A stretch of 64,000 bases of DNA from Siphonodentalium dalli (taxonomy: Eukaryota; Mollusca; Scaphopoda; Gadilida; Siphonodentaliidae). This document shows, piece by piece, positions 59,406-64,000 of this stretch. The number at the start of each line of letters is the position of its first letter. Within the stretch, counting starts at the first letter, position 1. The DNA lies in the NCBI GenBank assembly GCA_032622095.1, contig CP136066.1, positions 151,792,224 to 151,856,223 of the forward strand, read 5' to 3'. The notes below the pieces were generated by a model. It had not been told where the DNA came from. It ran no database searches and saw nothing but the letters and a program-made list of their open reading frames with translations. The position numbers were made by a program, and so were the translations under genes.

Positions 59406-59884
59406 GGGTCCGTGACTACCCGCCCCCGAGACAACCCGCCCCCTTTCACTCTGAGACAACCCGCACCCCCAAAAATCAATTAGCGGTAATCAGTGGCTAA
59501 ATATGAGGTGTGAGGGGATTGTGAGATGTTTGTTTAACGAAACTGGGCCGAAAACCGAAAAAAAATTGGCGGTGGGGGTGGGTGGGTTGTTATGGGTACA
59601 AAAAATGATCGAATAACAAAAACCTTCGGGATAGCGAACCTTCGGAACAGAGAACCTTCGGAATAGCGCGTACCTTCGGAATAGTGAACATTTGGAATAG
59701 CGAACCTTCGGAATAAAGTACCTTAAGAATAGCGAACCTTCGGAATAGAGACATGTCCCCGTTTGGAACTGCACGATGAATTTAATAGGTCTGCAAGCAG
59801 TCTGATAAATATCCAGACTCGGTCTCATTACGTAAGTTGTTAGACTGGTCTGCAATCAATGTTTAAAAATTCACGTAGGCCTAC

Positions 59885-59975
59885 TGGTTGGAAACGGGCC
59901 CACTCGCCCCAGTCGACCTGGGCCAGCTCGTCCCGAGCCAGCTCGCCCCGGGCCAGCTCGCCCCAAGGGATAATG
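59885..59975. repeat. GGCCAGCTCGCCCC module cluster
   Basis: Four tandem GCCAGCTCGxCCC units. Outside the right edge of FB-2. Confidence 0.6.
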
Positions 59976-60029
59976 TCTTATTTAAGTTGTCGTTTTGGGG
60001 TCGTTTTGCTTGCTTTCTCTGGCTTACAG

Positions 60030-60100
60030 TCAAGTGATACCCGAGTCAAGTGATACCATACAAAGTGATACCCAAATCGGTCAACTGATACCCAAGATGT
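60030..60100. repeat. GTGATACCC short tandem repeat
   Basis: Five units of CAAGTGATACCC with spacing 13-20 bp (two with A instead of G or shortened). Function unknown. Confidence 0.5.
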
Positions 60101-60396
60101 GTATCATTGAATTTGGAATGTTGATTTAAATATACACACATTCGAGATCATTATTTGTCCGAACGTCATGTCGGAATATACTCCATTCCTCGATCGAAAA
60201 TGTGCTTGAGTCGAGCCACTGTCGTTGTATATAGTCGCAGATACAACGGAACGTATTTGTGGTTATGATGTCAGTGAATGAGTGGTTCGGGGGGCTAGCC
60301 CGGGATTGTCGGAAGGACCGAATGGTCCTCCCCTTAATCCCTCATGTTGTTGCCTTTATTGGTGAATACAAAAAAAAAAGCATTTTGTGATGGTGA

Positions 60397-60966
60397 TTAT
60401 TTTTTCTTTTTTCTTTTCTTCTTTGCATATGGTTTTTCGGTTGATGACTGAGGTGAAGGATGTCTCTGGTGGTACTGTTGGATGATACGCTGTAGTTCTG
60501 CTTCTTGCTTCGCTTCTTGCTCTTGTATGTAGCGTTGGACGTTTTCTGTTTGTTCTTTACTGTGTCTGTCAGCTTTAGCGATGGCGTTATCTGCAAGCCG
60601 GATGGTTTCTTCAACAGACTGGACAGACCGAGTGCTGTCTGTGCTGTTGTTGTTGCTGACGATGGAGCTAGGGGACACCGGGATGTGCTGGTACTCCGGT
60701 GTCCGTGGTGGCAAGCTGTCCAGTTCCACCTCGAAGCAGGCGGCAGGAACAGCAGGGGTGGTTTCCTGCTCCCTTGTTCCGCTTGCCTCGACGACGACAG
60801 CAGGCCCCTCCGGAAGATCAACGGCGTCCCTGCTAGCTGGCGCGATGTCGCCTGTCTCCATGCAGGTCGGGTCGTCTGTGCGTTTCTCAGACAACTCCGA
60901 CCTGCCGGCTGTGACATTGGACGTCGGCTGAACCACAAGGAGAGGGGTGCATGACTGGCAGATCAA
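60397..60966 (-). pseudogene. Retroelement ORF, C-terminal part (minus copy)
   Basis: 189 codons without an obvious AUG at its start (TTG at 60966). Acidic N-part (CMETGDIAPASRDAVDLPEG), a Glu/Gln-rich coiled coil (EAKQEAELQRIIQQYHQ), and a Lys/Arg tail (AKKKRKKKK). Homologous to the plus-strand ORF 61599-62042 in the same order. It overlaps the next upstream frame, which ends at 60963, so a frameshift near a run of seven G separates two parts of one protein. Confidence 0.55.
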
Positions 60967-61409
60967 CAGTCACCCCCCCTCTTCTTCCATTTGGCTCGTC
61001 TGGCTGCGTCCCTTCTTTTCCTCGCAGGCGTCTTCTTCTTGGGCGGCCCTTTCTTCTTCCCACTCAGATGACAGGAGGCAGTCTTGGAGTTGGTGTCCCG
61101 GGTTTGCGATCTCTGGATGCCAGCATCTTCAGTCCGGAACTCCAGGCAAACGGTCAGGTAGCCCCTGCTAGACTGGAGACTCCAGTTAGCAATGTCCACT
61201 ACCGAACACCTTTGCACTGCGGCCAACACGGCGTCTGGGATTAAATCCATAAGCCTAATCCAAAACCGTCTCACTGGCACGGGGCAGCTGCACCCGGAGG
61301 CGCGGCCACACGACTCACCCGTGCTCAACGCTCTGACAAAAGAGGAACTAATCAGATCGAAGCAAGCACGACCTTTTCGCTCCACTCTCCTGCCAGATAA
61401 ATATTGCAC
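60963..61409 (-). pseudogene. Retroelement ORF, N-terminal part (minus copy)
   Basis: 148 codons, ending KKKGPPKKKTPARKRRDAAR then AKWKKRGGDC. A basic K/R-rich segment of this sort (KKK-P-x-RxRRD) is seen in ORF1/gag-like proteins of invertebrate retroelements. No enzymatic domain. Probably continuous with 60397-60966 before a frameshift. Confidence 0.5.
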
Positions 61410-61578
61410 TGCTTATATACGGTATGTGGTCGGCATATGAAAGTGATTATCTATCACACTGAAGCCATCTCATCCTCTGAAGTGTGAGGTGTGATTAGTC
61501 GATTGGTTACTGTGTAAACAACCTGCTTCGATTGTTTTGATAGGATATGAATGGGGATATAATAACGGCTTCTAAGGG

Positions 61579-61595
61579 TTTCCCAAACTCCAGAG
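61579..61595. other. 17-bp target-site duplication, left
   Basis: TTTCCCAAACTCCAGAG, repeated exactly at 62184-62200, around the plus copy. Long, variable duplications are typical of target-primed reverse transcription. Confidence 0.85.
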
Positions 61596-62183
61596 TCGAA
61601 GTTGTCTGAGATACGCCCAGACGACTCGACCTGCATGGAGACTGACGACATAGCACCAACTAGCAGGGATTCCGTGGATCTGCCGGAGGTCCCTGCTGTC
61701 GTCGTCGAGGCTAGCGGAGACAGGGACGTGGATACCACCCCAGATGTTCCTGCCGCCAGCTTCGACGTGGAACTGGACTTTACACCTCGGACACCGGATT
61801 ACCAAAACATCCCGGTGTCCTCCAGCTCCACCAGCACCACCACCACCAAATCATGCAGCAAAATGACAGAGGAAGAATTCGAAGAATACTTGAGAAATCT
61901 CCAACAATTCTCGAAAGATCAGGAAAGAAAAGCACAACTTGCTATCCAAAAGAATCTTCAGCAGAAATCTCAACCTCCTCCATCACCACAATCATCGACC
62001 GAAAAACCGAACGCAAGGAAAAAAAGGAAAAAGAAAAGATAAAGTCAACATCATAAAAATGCTTAAATTTTTTTGTTTTTTGTTTTGTTCTCATAATAAA
62101 GGCAAAAACATGAGGGATTAAGGAAAGGGTCACTCGACCCTTTCGACAATCCCGGGCTAGCCCCCCGAACCACTCACTTAAAG
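61596..62183 (+). mobile_element. 5'-truncated retroelement copy (plus)
   Basis: Starts inside the ORF, right after the duplication, and ends with AATAAAGGCAAAAACATGAG, GGATTAAGG, a hairpin AGGGTCACTCGACCCT, then ATCCCGGGCTAGCCCCCCG and AACCACTCA. Truncated 5' end plus 17-bp duplication: a retrotransposed insertion, head-to-head with the minus copy. Confidence 0.8.
61599..62042 (+). pseudogene. Retroelement ORF, truncated (plus copy)
   Basis: About 147 codons from the insertion edge. LSEIRPDDSTCMETDDIAP, then PAASFDVELDFTPRTPDY, a Ser/Thr stretch, an EEFEEYLRNLQQF helix and ARKKRKKKR at the end. Homologous to 60397-60966. Confidence 0.6.
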
Positions 62184-62200
62184 TTTCCCAAACTCCAGAG

Positions 62201-63784
62201 ATAGTGAGATGAACTCAGAGAATAAGAGAAACTTTAATATCCAGAATGTGAAAACAGTTCATTATTGTTATTTATGAATTCGCCGGTTCGTCGTTCAAAC
62301 CAACTAGTGTGATAAACTGCATGGCTATTATCTTTGCTAACAAACGTGCCTAAAGTAATCTAAATGTCAAAATTGATGGACATAACTCTGAAATATATCA
62401 TAATCTGAACTTAAAGGGGTACTGTACACTAAGATAGGCGATTTTTTTATTTACTCCCATTGAAATAACTTTCAAGTTAGATTGTGTTCGTGTTATATGA
62501 GTTTCGTATAAACCTAATTTAGCGAAGAAAATATTGATCTTGGAAACAAAAATATTACGTTTTCAAACTACGCGCCATGTTTTTGACCTTCACCGGAGAA
62601 GACGCAGGTCGCAGGAAGAACCGGAAGTTCATTGCTCACAGCTTCGATTGATGCATTCAATCTCTTCCATCGAACAATCTCACTCCCTATAAAATACTTG
62701 ACGCGTTATGACTCTTGTTTCTTTCTCCTTTTTCCCCGAATCGGTTATAACGGGCCTTCTTTTGCAGGTACCATGTTTTGTTTGCAACTCAATAATGTTC
62801 GCGAATGGCCGTCGATAAAAGACACGCAACATATGCGATTTCAAGAACGGTAACTCGTAATGGCATAATTCTCCATTTTATGACTCCAGCCATAAATGAA
62901 TTTATATTAAATAATTAAATTTTACTTTTACGATAGCCTGTTAACCGGAACGTTTTCAGTAGACATCGTCCGGTGACGCGTTATGCAGTAGGTCCCTATA
63001 AGCCTTTTTGCTGGGTCGCGATTTTCAAGATGGCCGATGGTTCTATATGGTCCGATTCCTAGCTTTTTATCCAACCCACCGGTAAAAGCCGGTAAAAGGT
63101 CAAAGTTGAGAAGTAGCATCCATTTGTTTACATTCGACAGCTGAGTGGGAGAATTTTTTATCAACATTTTATGGCTTAATTTCATTTATTCTGAGTGCAA
63201 CTACGTGTTTAAGAATTGTTTTGTGGCCATGTCATCTATAGAGTTAGGATCTGGTGACGATGCAGACATTCAGACGCCCTTGTTTTGTCAACGAACTTCC
63301 CACAAGTAAAGTTACTGATAAATAGCGAGTTCTTGCGTTAAAAAAATAACTCAAAAACATACGTGATACATCCAATCCATCTACTGTGCGAAACCTACGT
63401 ATTGTATGTATCCAGGGTGAGTGTTTAATTAGTTTTATGAAGTTCTCGCACCTGCGATTCGGTAACGACCTGTTGCTATTTTATTTTGGGAATTCCCAGA
63501 CTGGAGCCGTATGCTAAAAATAGATGCTACTTGTTAACTTTGACCTCCGGAGACCAAATGGCGGATTCACCGCGACTAAGTGAAGTCATTTATTGTCACT
63601 GGGAATTTATTGAAATTGGGGTACAGTACCCCTTTAAGAAATTAATATATTAATATATATTAACTTATTTACAACTTTAATACAAATATAATACCCGGGC
63701 CAGCTCGCCCCTGAAAGGTGGGTCATCTCGCCCCAAAAACGGCCTGGGGCGAGCTGGCCCTGGGGGGAGTGGGCCCGGATCCTA
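62201..63784 (-). repeat. Inverted duplication, right arm (interrupted)
   Basis: Reverse complement of 55641-55935: GATAGTGAGATGAACTC at 62200, TCAAAATTGATGGACATAAC near 62370, and the GGCCAGCTCGCCCC module with GGGCCCGGATCC at the far end. Interrupted by the TTAA element 62411-63637. Confidence 0.75.
62411..63637. mobile_element. TTAA-inserted non-autonomous element (1.2 kb)
   Basis: Inverted ends TTAAAGGGGTACTGTAC and GTACAGTACCCCTTTAA. The paralogous left arm at 55641-55935 has a single TTAA at the matching place (AATTTCTTAAGTTAATA), so TTAA was the target and was duplicated, as in piggyBac-type transposition. No transposase ORF. The interior is richer in GC, with TTTTGACCTTCACCGG and AACTTTGACCTCCGGAG in inverted order near the ends. 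Confidence 0.85.
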
Positions 63785-64000
63785 CTGGTTTACCGCAAAA
63801 TCTCATGCAATTTTCCGTTATAGCAATTCCTAATTTTGAAAACGAAAATGCTTCCGGTTATTTTACCACGAATTTGAGAAATATTAGTTGCATTTAAAAT
63901 GTCAAGACTGCTTGCGGTATTCATTACAATTATTCACAACAACAACAATATTCATTAATACTTAGCTATCAGTGCATACAGCGGTTGGTGGTGGGTGGGG
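63785..64000. other. Right edge of the window
   Basis: AT-rich, with a CAACAACAACAA run (63940) and TTGGTGGTGGGTGGGG at the end. Nothing supported. Confidence 0.4.

Larger units (their letters stand above)
57427..59760. mobile_element. Foldback element FB-2 (2.3 kb)
   Basis: The arms 57427-57537 and 59618-59760 are inverted and consist of 13-15 bp units such as GGTTCGCTATTCCGAA; outermost parts GGGTATGG..TCTCTATTCCGAAGG and its approximate reverse complement. An exact 9-bp direct repeat GTTTGGAAC flanks it. The 2-kb loop holds one satellite unit, a near-perfect palindrome, a G run (58106-58120), a direct duplication and a unit of the 23.5-kb repeat, but no transposase. Same build as FB-1, with different units. 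It lies about 560 bp upstream of the ANKEF1 start. Confidence 0.7.
60279..61440 (-). mobile_element. Retroelement tail, minus copy
   Basis: Read leftwards: two overlapping frames, then AATAAAGGCAACAACATGAG, GGATTAAGGGG, a hairpin GGACCATTCGGTCC, then GACAATCCCGGGCTAGCC and CCCCGAACCACTCA at the end. The other copy, on the plus strand, ends with the same series. Its 5' limit is not visible. Probably the 3' part of a non-LTR retrotransposon or a dependent element. Confidence 0.6.

Noticed and set aside
60505-60954. 149-codon and 116-codon plus-strand frames
   Set aside because: Antisense to the retroelement ORF; no independent support.

Overview
Eukaryotic, AT-rich, intron-containing DNA from an animal, most likely a marine invertebrate. 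A mollusc is my best guess from the repeat style, but nothing here proves it. Only two host genes can be followed, both on the minus strand. I rebuilt them from splice sites whose phases agree at every junction, plus family resemblance.

Layout. (1) 5.3-17.7 kb: a six-exon BEN-domain gene (483 codons visible). It has an N-terminal beta-rich module, a Thr-rich stretch coded by a minisatellite, a coiled coil and a C-terminal BEN domain whose last part was not found. (2) 17.9-32.2 kb: no host gene; a 5'-truncated LINE split by a foldback transposon, and arrays of ~160-bp interspersed repeats. (3) 32.3-35.0 kb: an intact 909-residue transposase-like ORF on the plus strand (CACTA/EnSpm, Tnp2 type). 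(4) 35.0-43.3 kb: intergenic DNA with two hAT-type non-autonomous elements, LINE scraps and repeats, ending in a 47-bp satellite. (5) 44.0-56.9 kb: ANKEF1 (ankyrin repeats and EF-hand), five coding exons, 625 codons. The last visible exon stops next to the satellite. (6) 57.4-63.8 kb: a second foldback element, two head-to-head copies of one retroelement tail, and a TTAA-inserted element whose empty site survives in an inverted paralogous copy.

The window is mainly a record of transposition. Several insertions can be dated relative to each other: a hairpin MITE inside a 353-bp hAT MITE, a foldback element inside a LINE ORF, and a TTAA element inside one arm of an inverted duplication. The most notable pattern is two foldback elements (20362-22054 and 57427-59760). 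Their inverted arms are short tandem repeats sharing the core CCGAAGG, and each is flanked by an exact 9-bp direct repeat, as in Drosophila FB and other Mutator-superfamily foldback elements. No tRNA, rRNA or CRISPR gene was seen. Intron and intergenic stretches not listed show AT-rich DNA without coding signal.
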